NCBI GenBank assembly: GCA_965221105.1
Contig: OZ244871.1
Span: forward strand, 2,108,001-2,172,000
Direction of reading: 5' to 3'
From: GM7GCV1 sp965221105
GTDB lineage: Bacteria; Pseudomonadota; Gammaproteobacteria; Pseudomonadales; GM7GCV1
DNA: 64,000 nucleotides
This document shows, piece after piece, positions 1-8,976 of the stretch. The notes below the pieces were generated by a model. It saw only the letters and a program-made list of their open reading frames with translations, did no database searches and was not told where the DNA came from. Numbering within the stretch: the stretch's first letter is position 1; each line of letters opens with the position of its first letter. Made by a program: the position numbers and the translations under genes.

Positions 1-82
1 CCCGGGTCTCGCGTGTCGGTCCACCGATATCGGCCAAACATCTTTGAATAGTCCGGGCTGTATGCGCGCTGGCATATGGCAT
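1..82 (-). CDS. 5' end of a leftward gene cut by the window edge (unidentified)
   Basis: A leftward frame opens with ATG at position 82 and stays open to the window edge (27 codons). The ribosome-binding sequence GAGGAGG at 87-93 lies four bases upstream. The visible residues begin MPYASAHTARTIQRCLADIG and show no motif I recognise. In Pseudomonas a DUF1631 protein lies near nadC and ampD, so that is one possibility, but nothing visible proves it. The start is supported only by the Shine-Dalgarno match and the open frame. Confidence 0.4.
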   Translation of the reverse strand, partial: MPYASAHTARTIQRCLADIGGPTRETR

Positions 83-274
83 CTGGCCTCCTCGGGATGG
101 GTACCTGGGCAATAATCTATCCTGAAATACAGGTTTGGTAAATGCCGGCACTCAGTGCAGAGGCAGGTCCCATGATACCGATGCAGCGTATGTTTGCATG
201 GACGCGATCATTGCCGATACTCTCCCTGTGTTTCGCGCTGCAGTGCGCCTGAGTGAAGAACCAGTTCACACCGA

Positions 275-1129
275 TCAGCCCATAATCAGTCGCATGGATA
301 GATCTATGGAGTGTACATGCTTGGTAAGCGCACCACTGGATACGTAATCAATGTGGTGACCTGTCATCTCGGCCAGATCTGTCGCAGTTTTGTTCCCTGA
401 AACCTCGTAGCTGAAGGTTCCGTCCTTTGCAGATGCTGCCTGCTCCAGTTGAGACTGGCTGAAGTTATCCAGCATGATTCGATCAGCGCCTGAATCGATG
501 GCCTGATGAAGTTCGTCAATGGTTTCAACTTCAACTTCAACTGGTGCCCCCGGCGAAATCTTTCTGGCCCGGGAAACTGCCTCGGCCAGGCCACCGCAGG
601 CGGTAATATGGTTATCCTTTATAAGGAAGGCGTCGTAGAGCCCTAAACGGTGGTTCTCGCAGCCACCGATTTTTACCGCGTATTTCTGGGCCAGGCGCAG
701 GCCTGGGATGGTCTTTCGCGTATCCAGAATCCTGGTGCCGCTGTTCTTGACAAGTTGTGCGTATTCACGGGAAGTTGTTGCCGTCCCCATGAGCGTTTGC
801 ATGAAGTTGAGCGCGCAACGTTCCGCAGTAAGTATGGAACGGACTGGGCCGGAGAGCTCAACCAGTGTCTGTTCTGGAGCAACATCATCGCCCTCAGACA
901 CCAGCCAGTTGATGGAGACTCCGCCATCAATCTGGCGAAACACTTCGTCGAACCAGGGGCGACCGCACACCACCGCATTTTCGCGGGTAATGACAACGGC
1001 GGTAGCAATCTGACCTTTGGGCACGAGCTGTACGGTAATATCGCCGGGGCCAACATCCTCCTCTATGGCGAGTCGAACGAGAGTGCCCAGGTCTTTAAAA
1101 TAGTCAACAGGGTGTGCGGTAGGCGGCAT
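275..1129 (-). CDS. nadC: Nicotinate-nucleotide pyrophosphorylase (quinolinate phosphoribosyltransferase)
   Basis: NadC converts quinolinate and PRPP to nicotinate mononucleotide, CO2 and pyrophosphate in de novo NAD synthesis, in the cytoplasm. The family's type II PRTase signatures are present: ERCALNFMQ, then DTRKTIPGLRLAQKYAV, then CENHRLGLYDAFLIKDNH, and the C-terminal EVSGN and DYVSSGALTKH stretch. From the ATG at 1129 the product is 284 residues, normal for the family. A TTG at 1174 would add 15 residues without family support, so I prefer 1129. The gene is divergent from ampD with only about 80 bp between start codons, so the two promoters must share or overlap this gap. Confidence 0.95.
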   Translation of the reverse strand: MPPTAHPVDYFKDLGTLVRLAIEEDVGPGDITVQLVPKGQIATAVVITRENAVVCGRPWFDEVFRQIDGGVSINWLVSEGDDVAPEQTLVELSGPVRSILTAERCALNFMQTLMGTATTSREYAQLVKNSGTRILDTRKTIPGLRLAQKYAVKIGGCENHRLGLYDAFLIKDNHITACGGLAEAVSRARKISPGAPVEVEVETIDELHQAIDSGADRIMLDNFSQSQLEQAASAKDGTFSYEVSGNKTATDLAEMTGHHIDYVSSGALTKHVHSIDLSMRLIMG

Positions 1130-1207
1130 TGTTGCTGTCCAGGCGGGTCCTGATTGGAGGAAGGGCGCGGGCAATTGTATATTGAAATTCTGGGCAGAGG
1201 CGTTTTA

Positions 1208-1786
1208 ATGGTGCCCGTTTTGATGGGAAAAATGCAGATGGAATGGTTAGCGGAAGCTATCCGCATGAATTCGCCCAACGCAGATGAGCGTCCGCCCAGG
1301 ACACTGGTGGATCTGTTGGTCATCCATGCGATTTCACTGCCGCCTGAGCGGTATGGCACCGATCATGTGGAGCGTCTTTTTCTCAACGAGCTTGACCCGG
1401 GTGAGCACTCCTGCTTCGAGGAGATTGCCAAACTCCGGGTTTCCTCACATCTCTATATCAAACGCGCAGGCGAGCTGATCCAGTTCGTACCCTTGACCAT
1501 GCGTGCCTGGCATGCGGGCGTTTCATCCTGGGAGGGGCGTGAGCGATGCAATGATTTTTCGATCGGCATCGAGCTCGAAGGCTGTGATACCGACGCATTT
1601 ACGGACCACCAATACGCCGTGCTGTGTTCAGCGACAGAGGCGATACTGCAAGCGTACCCCCATATCTCGATAGATCGCATAGTGGGTCACTCCGACATTG
1701 CCCCAGGCCGGAAAACTGACCCCGGTCCCCGGTTTAACTGGGCCCGGTACAGGAATGACGTGCGCTCCCGGATGGGACAACGCTGA
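1208..1786 (+). CDS. ampD: 1,6-anhydro-N-acetylmuramoyl-L-alanine amidase AmpD
   Basis: AmpD is a cytoplasmic zinc amidase that removes the peptide from anhydro-muropeptides during cell-wall recycling. In beta-lactamase-inducible bacteria it controls the AmpR inducer level. The 192-residue product carries the family landmarks: VIHAISLPP with the first zinc His, the RAWHAGVS and RERCNDFSIGIELEG blocks with the catalytic Glu, and GHSDIAPGRKTDPGP with the remaining His and Asp ligands. I chose ATG 1208 because GAGG ends seven bases upstream. An in-frame TTG at 1154 overlaps the nadC leader and lacks family support. The next gene, convergent, is an AmpG-like permease, which fits a recycling pair. 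Confidence 0.95.
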   Translation: MVPVLMGKMQMEWLAEAIRMNSPNADERPPRTLVDLLVIHAISLPPERYGTDHVERLFLNELDPGEHSCFEEIAKLRVSSHLYIKRAGELIQFVPLTMRAWHAGVSSWEGRERCNDFSIGIELEGCDTDAFTDHQYAVLCSATEAILQAYPHISIDRIVGHSDIAPGRKTDPGPRFNWARYRNDVRSRMGQR

Positions 1787-1801
1787 TACACCGCCGAGAG
1801 A

Positions 1802-3043
1802 CTATGGGCGTTCACCTGTGTCGTCGTTCCAGGGCGACACCCTGAACAACAGCAGCATTCCCGGGATGGCCAGCAGGGCACACAAATAAAAATAACTTTC
1901 CCAGCTGATGGCTTCCACGATAATGCCTGAGGTTGAGCTGGCCACTGTTCTCGGCAAGGAGGCCAGTGCGGTGAGCAGCGCAAATTGTGTCGCAGTATGA
2001 GCTGTGCAGGTGGTGCGTGCGATAAAGGCAACGAAGGCAGCGGTGCCCAGACCGACGCCCAGGTACTCGAAACCAATGACCCCTCCGAGCAACCAGAGGT
2101 TGTGGCTGCTTCGTGCCAGCAGGGCGAAGCCGAGTATGGAAACGATTTGCACCAGGCCGAACAGCCAGAGGCCCCTGTTGATACCAATTTTGATCATCGC
2201 CAATCCACCAGCGAGGCCGCCGAACACACTGGCCCAAAGTCCCACGTTCTTGGCGACCAGGCCAATCTCGGTTTTGCTGTACCCCATGTCGAGGAAGAAA
2301 GGGGTTTGCAGTGCCACAGCCATACTGTCACCGAGCTTGTAGAGAAACATAAAGGCCAGTACCGCACATGCTGAGCGTATTCCGTTGCGCTCAAAAAACT
2401 CGTTGAAGGGATCAACGACTGCCTCGCGCACTGTTGAGGGTGCTTCGGTTTCGATTTTTGGGTCCCTGATCGAGAACGTCAATGCAATACCGACCAGCAT
2501 AAAGAGTGCTGTGATGGGGAAGACTGTCGTCCAGGCAAGATGGTCTGCCAGGATCAGCGACAGGGAACCAGGTATCAGCCCCGATACCCGGTAGGCATTG
2601 ACGTGGATGGAGTTGCCCATACCAAGCTCCTGGTCCGGCAGGATTTCACGGCGATAGGCGTCCAGTACTATGTCCTGGGAAGCACTGAAGAATGCGACAC
2701 CGGCCGCCAGGTAGGCAATCAGCATCAGCTGTGAGCCGGTGTCAAAGAATGGCAGTGCCGCAATGGACACAATGAGAGGCACCTGAGTTGCCAGCATCCA
2801 GGTGCGCCGGCGCCCAAACCACCTGATCCAGTAGCGATCAAACAGCATTGCCCAGAGGAATTTCCAGGTATAGGGGAGCTGGATCAGCGCAAAGAAACCA
2901 ATTTCAGCCAGCCCGACATTCTGATCTCTCAACCAGGCAGGCACGAGCTGGATCAGCACAAACAGAGGCATGCCCGAAGCAAAGCCGGTAAAAATGCATA
3001 TCAGCATGCGCCGGTTAAAAACGGACTTCCACAAGTTGGACAT
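1802..3043 (-). CDS. AmpG-like muropeptide permease (MFS)
   Basis: This hydrophobic protein of about 413 residues has a 12-helix major-facilitator layout. It opens with an AmpG-type N-terminus (GFASGMPLFVLIQLVPAWLR), followed by the pair LPYTWKFLWAMLFDRYW and FGRRRTWM in the first cytoplasmic loop, which is typical of AmpG. AmpG imports anhydro-muropeptides for recycling, which matches the convergent ampD. The start is uncertain: ATG 3043 gives the canonical short N-terminus, while ATG 3070 or 3097 would add 9 or 18 polar residues. Other MFS carriers share this fold, so substrate assignment rests on the loop motifs and the neighbour. Confidence 0.82.
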   Translation of the reverse strand: MSNLWKSVFNRRMLICIFTGFASGMPLFVLIQLVPAWLRDQNVGLAEIGFFALIQLPYTWKFLWAMLFDRYWIRWFGRRRTWMLATQVPLIVSIAALPFFDTGSQLMLIAYLAAGVAFFSASQDIVLDAYRREILPDQELGMGNSIHVNAYRVSGLIPGSLSLILADHLAWTTVFPITALFMLVGIALTFSIRDPKIETEAPSTVREAVVDPFNEFFERNGIRSACAVLAFMFLYKLGDSMAVALQTPFFLDMGYSKTEIGLVAKNVGLWASVFGGLAGGLAMIKIGINRGLWLFGLVQIVSILGFALLARSSHNLWLLGGVIGFEYLGVGLGTAAFVAFIARTTCTAHTATQFALLTALASLPRTVASSTSGIIVEAISWESYFYLCALLAIPGMLLLFRVSPWNDDTGERP

Positions 3044-3176
3044 GAATACACCAGATGAAGTGTTATGCATGTCACAGTACACTATCAGCGTCGACAATAG
3101 GGCTTGAGATGTGCATGCCTTGATAATGCCGTGAATGCCTCCATTGTTGGTATTTCAGCCTTCTCCAGCCATCTTC

Positions 3177-3647
3177 ATGCGGTATCTGTTTTTGCTGCTC
3201 GTCATCATGCCAGTCCTCGAAATCTGGCTAATTCTCAAAGTTGGCGCCGCCGTTGGTGCCAACCTGGCCTTTGGCCTGATTCTTGTGACCGCTGTCTTTG
3301 GAGCCCTTGTGCTGCGCCAGCAGGGTGTTGCCACAGTATTTCGTGCACGCCAGAAGCTCACTGAAGGGAAGCTGCCTGCCGAGGAGCTGCTGGCAGGACT
3401 GATGATTGTGATTGCCGGTGCCCTGATGCTGACACCAGGATTTGTAACCGACGGCATCGGGTTTATTGTGCTCGTTCCAGCATTTCGGGCTGTACTGATT
3501 CGAAAATTTCAGCGCCGTATCCTCCGTGCAGTGGTTGGTGAGCACCAGGGTCACTATAGTGATGACACCATTATCGAAGGCGAGTATTACAGGCAACCCC
3601 GGGGTGACGAGAACACAAGTGACAAAAAACTCGGCGAGCGCCCTTGA
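3177..3647 (+). CDS. fxsA: FxsA family membrane protein
   Basis: FxsA is a small inner-membrane protein. In E. coli overexpression relieves F-plasmid exclusion of phage T7; its native role is unclear. The product is 156 residues from ATG 3177. It has hydrophobic segments at about residues 1-20 and 25-45 (MRYLFLLLVIMPVLEIWLI, then a Gly/Ala-rich helix ending LRQQG), the family's ELLAGLMIVIAGALMLTPGF block near residue 80, and a charged C-terminal tail. ATG 3135 is in frame but adds residues outside the family alignment. Position just upstream of groESL matches gene order in Pseudomonas and enteric bacteria. Confidence 0.88.
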   Translation: MRYLFLLLVIMPVLEIWLILKVGAAVGANLAFGLILVTAVFGALVLRQQGVATVFRARQKLTEGKLPAEELLAGLMIVIAGALMLTPGFVTDGIGFIVLVPAFRAVLIRKFQRRILRAVVGEHQGHYSDDTIIEGEYYRQPRGDENTSDKKLGERP

Positions 3648-3693
3648 ATTCGTATTGGCTACCCACATAAACACAAAACAAGTAAATCCGGGG

Positions 3694-3721
3694 CTTGAAA
3701 AAGCAGATTCGGCCACCAGAT
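3694..3721 (+). promoter_or_regulatory. Candidate sigma-32 heat-shock promoter of groESL
   Basis: CTTGAAA at 3694-3700 matches the sigma-32 -35 consensus exactly. About 12-13 bases downstream, CCACCAGAT at 3713-3721 resembles the C-rich -10 (CCCCATNT). It lies about 75 bp before the groES ATG, where heat-shock promoters of this operon usually sit. The -10 match is imperfect. Confidence 0.6.
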
Positions 3722-3796
3722 TGAACGCAATGCCAGCGCAGGGTGCGCTGGGAGTATATGTACTTGAGAAACCAAAACCAATTGGGAGAGACAACG

Positions 3797-4087
3797 ATGA
3801 AAATTCGTCCCCTTAATGATCGCGTTGTGGTTCGCCGCAACGAAGAAGAGGAAAAGTCATCAGGAGGAATCATCCTCACTGGTTCTGCTAAGGAGAAACC
3901 CAACCAGGGAGAAGTGGTCGCCGTGGGTCCGGGTAAGGCACTTGACGACGGTAATGTTCGAGCACTGGGTGTTAGCGTTGGCGATACAGTGGTATTTGGC
4001 CGCTACGCTGACAGCAATACGCTTCAGGATGGTGACGACGAGCTCATCATTATGAGCGAAAGTGATATCTACGGCGTTATAGAATAA
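3797..4087 (+). CDS. groES: Co-chaperonin GroES
   Basis: GroES is the 10-kDa lid that caps the GroEL cage during ATP-driven folding in the cytoplasm. The 96-residue product begins MKIRPLNDRVVVRR, and the mobile loop region SSGGIILTGSAKEKP is followed by GEVVAVGPGK, all standard. The upstream in-frame ATG at 3743 would add 18 unrelated residues; ATG 3797, preceded by GGGAGAGAC, is the true start. The gene is followed 64 bp later by groEL and preceded by a candidate sigma-32 promoter, so the pair is probably one heat-shock operon. Confidence 0.98.
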   Translation: MKIRPLNDRVVVRRNEEEEKSSGGIILTGSAKEKPNQGEVVAVGPGKALDDGNVRALGVSVGDTVVFGRYADSNTLQDGDDELIIMSESDIYGVIE

Positions 4088-4151
4088 CCCGTCACCTGGT
4101 TCATCAATTCAAAACCCAATACTTTTAAGCTACTACTGAGGAAGACATATT

Positions 4152-5792
4152 ATGGCAGCTAAAGACGTGAAATTCGGTGATGCCGCTCGTGCTGGCATGC
4201 TCGACGGCGTAAACATACTGGCAAATGCCGTCAGGGTAACTCTGGGCCCCAAGGGCCGCAACGTGGTTCTCGACAAGTCGTTTGGAGCACCTACGGTCAC
4301 CAAAGACGGTGTTTCCGTTGCCAAGGAATTTGAGCTTGAGGACAAATTCCAGAACATGGGTGCGCAAATGGTGAAAACCGTTGCTTCCAAGGCATCTGAC
4401 GATGCTGGTGACGGCACTACAACGGCTACTGTGCTCGCTCAGTCCATTGTCAGCGAGGGCCTGAAATCCGTTGCAGCGGGTATGAACCCCATGGACCTCA
4501 AGCGAGGCATTGACAAGGCGGTGAGTGCCGCGGTGAAAGCCGTGCAGGATGCTGCGATTCCCTGTGCTGACAACACATCCATTGAGCAGGTCGGAACCAT
4601 ATCTGCCAACAGTGACAAGCAGGTCGGCGAAATCATTGCCCAGGCGATGGAGAAGGTTGGCAAGGAAGGCGTGATCACTGTAGAAGAAGGGAACAGTCTG
4701 GAGAACGAGCTGGATGTCGTTGAGGGCATGCAGTTTGATCGTGGCTATCTGTCTCCCTACTTCATCAACAACCAGGACAGCATGTCAACCGAGCTTGAGA
4801 ATCCCTATATTCTCCTGGTCGACAAGAAAATCTCCAATATCCGCGAACTGCTTCCACTGCTGGAACAGGTTGCGAAATCGAGCCGTCCGCTGCTGGTGGT
4901 TGCCGAGGATGTTGAAGGTGAAGCCTTGGCTACACTGGTTGTCAACAACATGCGTGGCATTGTGAAGGTCGCCGCATGCAAGGCACCAGGCTTTGGTGAT
5001 CGCCGCAAGGCCATGCTGCAGGACATCGCCATTCTGACCGGTGGTCAGGTGGTTGCCGAGGAAGTTGGCATGGATCTCGAGTCGACCAATCTTGAGCATC
5101 TGGGTGAGGCCAAGCGCGTCGTGCTGACCAAGGACGAAACAACTGTCATCGACGGTGCCGGTCAGACTTCCGAAATCGAAGGTCGCGTGAATCAGATTCG
5201 CGTCCAGATTGAAGAAACATCGTCTGACTATGATCGTGAAAAACTGCAGGAGCGTGTAGCCAAACTGGCTGGCGGTGTTGCCGTGATCAAGGTCGGTGCT
5301 GCAACTGAAGTTGAAATGAAAGAGAAGAAAGCTCGCGTCGAAGACGCGTTGCACGCAACCCGTGCTGCAGTCGAAGAAGGCGTAGTCGCTGGTGGTGGTG
5401 TTGCTCTGGTTCGTGCGTTGCAGGCCGTTGAAGGACTGAAGGGCGAAAACGAAGACCAGAACATCGGCATAGCCATTGCCCAGCGTGCCATGGAAAATCC
5501 GCTGCGCCAGATTGTCCGCAATGCCGGCGACGAGGACTCAGTGATACTCGACAAAGTCAAGCAGGGCGAAGGCAACTTCGGCTACAACGCAGCCACTGGA
5601 GAGTACGGCGACATGATCGAAATGGGTATTCTCGATCCCGCCAAAGTCACCAGAACTGCCCTGCAAGCCGCTGGATCAGTCGCCGGACTGATGATCACGA
5701 CTGAGGCGATGGTTACTGACATGCCGAAGGATGAGCCGCCTGCAGCCATGCCTGACATGGGTGGCATGGGTGGCATGGGTGGCATGATGTGA
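4152..5792 (+). CDS. groEL: Chaperonin GroEL
   Basis: GroEL is the 60-kDa chaperonin that forms double heptameric rings and folds client proteins with GroES and ATP. The 546-residue product starts MAAKDVKFGDAARAGML. It contains the nucleotide-binding GDGTTTATVLA motif near residue 86, the apical-domain segment SPYFINNQDSM, and the conserved AVEEGVVAGGGVALVRA block. The C-terminus carries the usual flexible Gly-Met tail, GGMGGMGGMM. Length and all landmarks are intact. A strong intrinsic terminator follows at 5829-5864. Confidence 0.99.
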   Translation: MAAKDVKFGDAARAGMLDGVNILANAVRVTLGPKGRNVVLDKSFGAPTVTKDGVSVAKEFELEDKFQNMGAQMVKTVASKASDDAGDGTTTATVLAQSIVSEGLKSVAAGMNPMDLKRGIDKAVSAAVKAVQDAAIPCADNTSIEQVGTISANSDKQVGEIIAQAMEKVGKEGVITVEEGNSLENELDVVEGMQFDRGYLSPYFINNQDSMSTELENPYILLVDKKISNIRELLPLLEQVAKSSRPLLVVAEDVEGEALATLVVNNMRGIVKVAACKAPGFGDRRKAMLQDIAILTGGQVVAEEVGMDLESTNLEHLGEAKRVVLTKDETTVIDGAGQTSEIEGRVNQIRVQIEETSSDYDREKLQERVAKLAGGVAVIKVGAATEVEMKEKKARVEDALHATRAAVEEGVVAGGGVALVRALQAVEGLKGENEDQNIGIAIAQRAMENPLRQIVRNAGDEDSVILDKVKQGEGNFGYNAATGEYGDMIEMGILDPAKVTRTALQAAGSVAGLMITTEAMVTDMPKDEPPAAMPDMGGMGGMGGMM

Positions 5793-5828
5793 TCTGAGTC
5801 GCTCAGGTAGCCAGCCTGACGGGTCTGC

Positions 5829-5864
5829 ACTATGGGCTATCCTTGGGGATAGCCCATAGTTTTT
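5829..5864 (+). terminator. Intrinsic terminator of groESL
   Basis: A perfect 14-bp stem (ACTATGGGCTATCC pairing with GGATAGCCCATAGT) closes a TTGG loop and is followed by TTTT. It lies 37 bp after the groEL stop and ends the heat-shock operon. Confidence 0.92.
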
Positions 5865-6070
5865 GTGCAGGTAGACCTGTCAATTGAAGGGGCGGCTTTC
5901 TGCAAGTGCGAACTGCCGGCCTCAGCACCAACCTGGTGCGCCACCGGAGATGAAAGCCTTCGGTCTCAATCGTTTCTAACAGATACACCGCACTACCTTC
6001 CCCGCAACGGGGAGGCTGGCGTGGCTGCATCACAAAGGGCCAGCACCCGCCTGTCAGGCTGTTCCATCAT

Positions 6071-6086
6071 TGTCTTAAACCTATCA
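6071..6086. repeat. Left inverted repeat of the IS
   Basis: TGTCTTAAACCTATCA at 6071-6086 pairs imperfectly with the right end at 8484-8500. Seven bases (CCTATCA) match exactly and most of the A/T-rich outer part matches with one gap. Confidence 0.5.
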
Positions 6087-6117
6087 CCACCCCACACATG
6101 ACGCAGTGTTGTTGTGA

Positions 6118-8436
6118 TCATCCAGAGTCCCAGTCCTCTACAGTGATTTTTCCAGCTGTGAGCGCCCTCAGTGTTCGTATGCCAGCCATGACCTCGACGG
6201 TGCCGAGCCAGAGGAGCTTGGTTCCGGGAACCGGCTGTCGTGTGCTTGGCTGAAAGCCGGCCAGCCTGCCCAGGTTCACCACATACTCTCGGATGCTCAG
6301 ATCAGGTGGTGCCCTGATCGGCATCTTCGGATACAGATCGTGCAGCAGCAGCTGACAGGTAGCGATCTCCTCAGGTTCGGCGACCTCCCGAGCGGGCGTG
6401 TCGGGTTCGTGCGTGGCACGCCGCTGCAGATCGAACACGCGCCAGGCCGTCACCGCATCACAGGCCATGCACTTGAGCAGGGCCTCAATGTCATCGAACT
6501 GCCGTTTCTCGATCTCACAGCCGCTTTTCAGGACTCTGAAGTACTCCTCAATGCCCCAGCGGGTCTCATACCAGCGGCAGATGCGCAGGGCCGTGTCGGC
6601 ATCGACCTCCCCCTCGGTACACAGCAGCAGCCAGTTCACCGGCTCCCTGATTTGCTCGGGTGGGTCATCCTCAGTGATGGACACCGCGATCACCGGCAGA
6701 CTGTCATGGCCGGTCGTCCCCGCCGGTGCCTTCAGGTGAACGCGTGCAATCCGCAGACAGACCTGTGCGGTGCGCCCTGTCCGGGCCCGTGCCCCGCCCT
6801 GGGCACCCAGGGTCACGGGCGTGTGTGCCACCGGGTCGAGTGACTCAAGATGGGTTCGCAGCGGCACCAGCCGGCCATCCTCGCAGAGTACCCTGCGCCG
6901 CCGGGCTCCGTGACTGCGCACCAGCAGCCCCACCTGATCGGCCAGCGCGTGCTGGCGCTCAAACATCGCCCAGTCATCCCCCTCCCGGTCACAGACCGTC
7001 ACCACCCGGGTCGGTGCCGGCACCGGAGCCTCGCCCTCAGCCATCAGCCTCCGGGTGTCAGCGCAGGCACTCGCCAGCTCCCCGGCCAGTTCCAGCCCCT
7101 CCACCCAGCGGACGGACTCTGTCAGCTGCGCATCATCTGCGGCCCGGGTGCGAAAGTGACCGTCGATCTCCAGCACCCCAAGCACCCGACTGCCAGTCTC
7201 TGAGAACGCCACACTGGCATGGGCACAGATCCCCTGGGCCGTGCCACCGATGGAGGTCAGCCCCCTGGTCGAGTGCTTGAGGGTATCGAAGTTGAACGCG
7301 GTGGTGTCCTGCACCGCCAGCACCACCGGGTGCTGTGCACAGCGCAGCACGGTCGGCTGACGGTGTGATTCGAGAATATCGTCCAGACTGACCTGCCCGT
7401 TGGAGAGGAGTCGAGCGGCCGCCGTGCGGCTGGCCGCCGTCCTGAAGATCCGGGGTGTCTCATCGGCCCGCGCATCGTCCCAGGCCCGGCCCATGGCGAG
7501 CAGGCGTGTCGCAATGCGCCCGTCCGGATGGGTGGAGGCCCCGTACTCCCACTCGGTCCAGTGGGCCGTCTCCGGCAGACCCGGACACTGCGCGGCCCGG
7601 AACCGTGCCTGGGGAGCCGCCTGCACGCACGCCTGCCAACCCTGCTGCAGGGGCAGCACATACACCCGTTTGCGGTCACCTCTGGCGCACCGCCGTCCCG
7701 AGGTCTCACCCACATGATGCCAGCCACTGGCCCGGTAACTCTGACCACTGTGCGCCTGATCCAGGTGAGTATACGCCAGCTGCGGGAGGACGCCATAGGC
7801 CTGGTGCCAGTCCTCGCACACCCGATCACCGGCCAGCCGCAGCACCTGCGAGGCCAGGCCGTGGACACGCACCTGGGGCAGGATCAGGAACCGGGCGTTG
7901 TTGATTACCCGATGCAGGTTGTGAACCCGCGCCCGTGCTGACCAGCCAATGAAGTCATCCCGGGCCTGCTCATGCCAGCTGGCCGCATGAAAGGACAGAC
8001 CACCCAGGCGCCCGGCGTGCTCGCTCACCACCCAGTACTTCAGAGCCCCGCCCGGCAGCCTGGGTGCCCCCTGTGGATGCCAGGTGTGCATCATGGCCTG
8101 CCAGTCAGGGGTCTGGGTGCCCAGCACCGGCTCAACCGAGACCACACCCAATGCCTCCAGGTCGCACGCACAGTCAGCCATCGGCGCACAGGGTGGGTGG
8201 TGGCGGGGGTCCGGGACAGACTTCACAGGTGCCGGCAGGGGGATGTTGAGCCTCGCAGCCAGCTGTGGCACCACCGTGCGGGCCTGCGCCAGGCACAGAT
8301 CACCGCGCTGGGTGCGCCAGTCCGTGCGCTCACACAGCTCCCGGGCCAACCCGGAGCGCGTCAGCTCACCCGACACCGCGGCCAGCCTGAACCAGTGAAC
8401 TGTCTCGTCGCCAAACTGGCGAAGCCCGATCTTCAT
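6118..8436 (-). CDS. Transposase: N-terminal DruA-like (DUF4338) domain fused to Tn5/IS4-type DDE domain
   Basis: The 772-residue protein has two recognisable halves. Residues about 50-290 match the DUF4338/DruA pattern: LGGLSFHAASWHEQARDDFI, then the NNARFLILPQV block, LASQVLRL, and the SGQSYRASGWHHVGETSGR block. From about 310 a Tn5-like region follows, with a DNA-binding part (WTEWEYGAS to AARLLSNGQVSLDDIL). The catalytic DDE residues are all present: LAVQDTTAFNF (first Asp), VTVCDREGDDW (second Asp), and YETRWGIEEYFRVLKSG (Glu in the YREK-type motif). It should therefore be active. DruA is best known from the Druantia anti-phage system, but here a transposase role is more likely. The frame is intact with ATG at 8436. 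Confidence 0.88.
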   Translation of the reverse strand: MKIGLRQFGDETVHWFRLAAVSGELTRSGLARELCERTDWRTQRGDLCLAQARTVVPQLAARLNIPLPAPVKSVPDPRHHPPCAPMADCACDLEALGVVSVEPVLGTQTPDWQAMMHTWHPQGAPRLPGGALKYWVVSEHAGRLGGLSFHAASWHEQARDDFIGWSARARVHNLHRVINNARFLILPQVRVHGLASQVLRLAGDRVCEDWHQAYGVLPQLAYTHLDQAHSGQSYRASGWHHVGETSGRRCARGDRKRVYVLPLQQGWQACVQAAPQARFRAAQCPGLPETAHWTEWEYGASTHPDGRIATRLLAMGRAWDDARADETPRIFRTAASRTAAARLLSNGQVSLDDILESHRQPTVLRCAQHPVVLAVQDTTAFNFDTLKHSTRGLTSIGGTAQGICAHASVAFSETGSRVLGVLEIDGHFRTRAADDAQLTESVRWVEGLELAGELASACADTRRLMAEGEAPVPAPTRVVTVCDREGDDWAMFERQHALADQVGLLVRSHGARRRRVLCEDGRLVPLRTHLESLDPVAHTPVTLGAQGGARARTGRTAQVCLRIARVHLKAPAGTTGHDSLPVIAVSITEDDPPEQIREPVNWLLLCTEGEVDADTALRICRWYETRWGIEEYFRVLKSGCEIEKRQFDDIEALLKCMACDAVTAWRVFDLQRRATHEPDTPAREVAEPEEIATCQLLLHDLYPKMPIRAPPDLSIREYVVNLGRLAGFQPSTRQPVPGTKLLWLGTVEVMAGIRTLRALTAGKITVEDWDSG

Positions 8437-8483
8437 GGCGGGCAGTGAACACTGAATCGCGTACGGTGTTCAGTGTGTCCACT

Positions 8484-8500
8484 TGATAGGTCTTAAACTG
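8484..8500. repeat. Right inverted repeat of the IS
   Basis: The complement of 8484-8500 reads CAGTTTAAGACCTATCA and mirrors the left end at 6071-6086. It lies 48 bp upstream of the transposase start, a normal position for an IS terminus. Confidence 0.5.
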
Positions 8501-8976
8501 TACCGCAGGAGTGCCAGATCGGCAGCGAGGTTGTGTGTCCAGCCAATATGTTGAGCAGGAGTAGTTTGGGGACAGTGGTTCTTGGAGCCAGAGTTGTAGC
8601 CGGACTCTTCTGCTCATCGAGCCGGTAAGTCTCAAGACAAACTGCTGCAGATACCGACCGTTATCTCCGCTGGTGCCGGAACCAATGCCAGCACCAGTCA
8701 GAATGGTTGACTGTTCTGTCTATGGATTCCGATCGGTGTGCCCTGCGACAGACGCAACCGGGCACTGCGGCGTCAGTCTCAGTCGCGGAAGTTCCGCTGC
8801 ATGGGTGTGAGCTTCGGACTGTGACTCAACAAAGCTCAGACCTTCCAAAAACCCGGATCAGAGTATTTTGAGACAGCCTGAAACGGAGAATTTCTGCCTG
8901 CGGTACATCACCGACCTGTTTCTGGTGAGCCAAACCGGCTTTGATCGAGTACACAACGGTGTTATGGCAACCAGTT
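8501..8976. other. Non-coding stretch between IS and kinase remnant
   Basis: No convincing gene is seen in these 476 bp. Short open frames exist on both strands but lack family motifs and ribosome-binding sites. Because the next segment is a decayed kinase and its N-terminal half is missing, this may hold the unrecognisable 5' part of that gene. That is inference. Confidence 0.4.

Larger units (their letters stand above)
6071..8500 (-). mobile_element. IS4/Tn5-type insertion sequence with DruA-transposase fusion
   Basis: This block of about 2.43 kb holds a single long leftward transposase gene. It is bounded by imperfect inverted repeats sharing the core CCTATCA (6080-6086) and its complement TGATAGG (8484-8490). 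The left end reads TGTCTTAAACCTATCA; the right end, read inward, is CAGTTTAAGACCTATCA. No clear target-site duplication was found, so the exact outer ends are uncertain by several bases. The element lies between groEL and a decayed kinase gene. Its coding DNA looks more GC-rich than the neighbouring genes, which suggests a recent arrival. Confidence 0.75.

Noticed and set aside
6726..8448. Several rightward frames rich in Pro, Arg and His inside the IS
   Set aside because: They are antisense or alternate frames of the GC-rich transposase gene.
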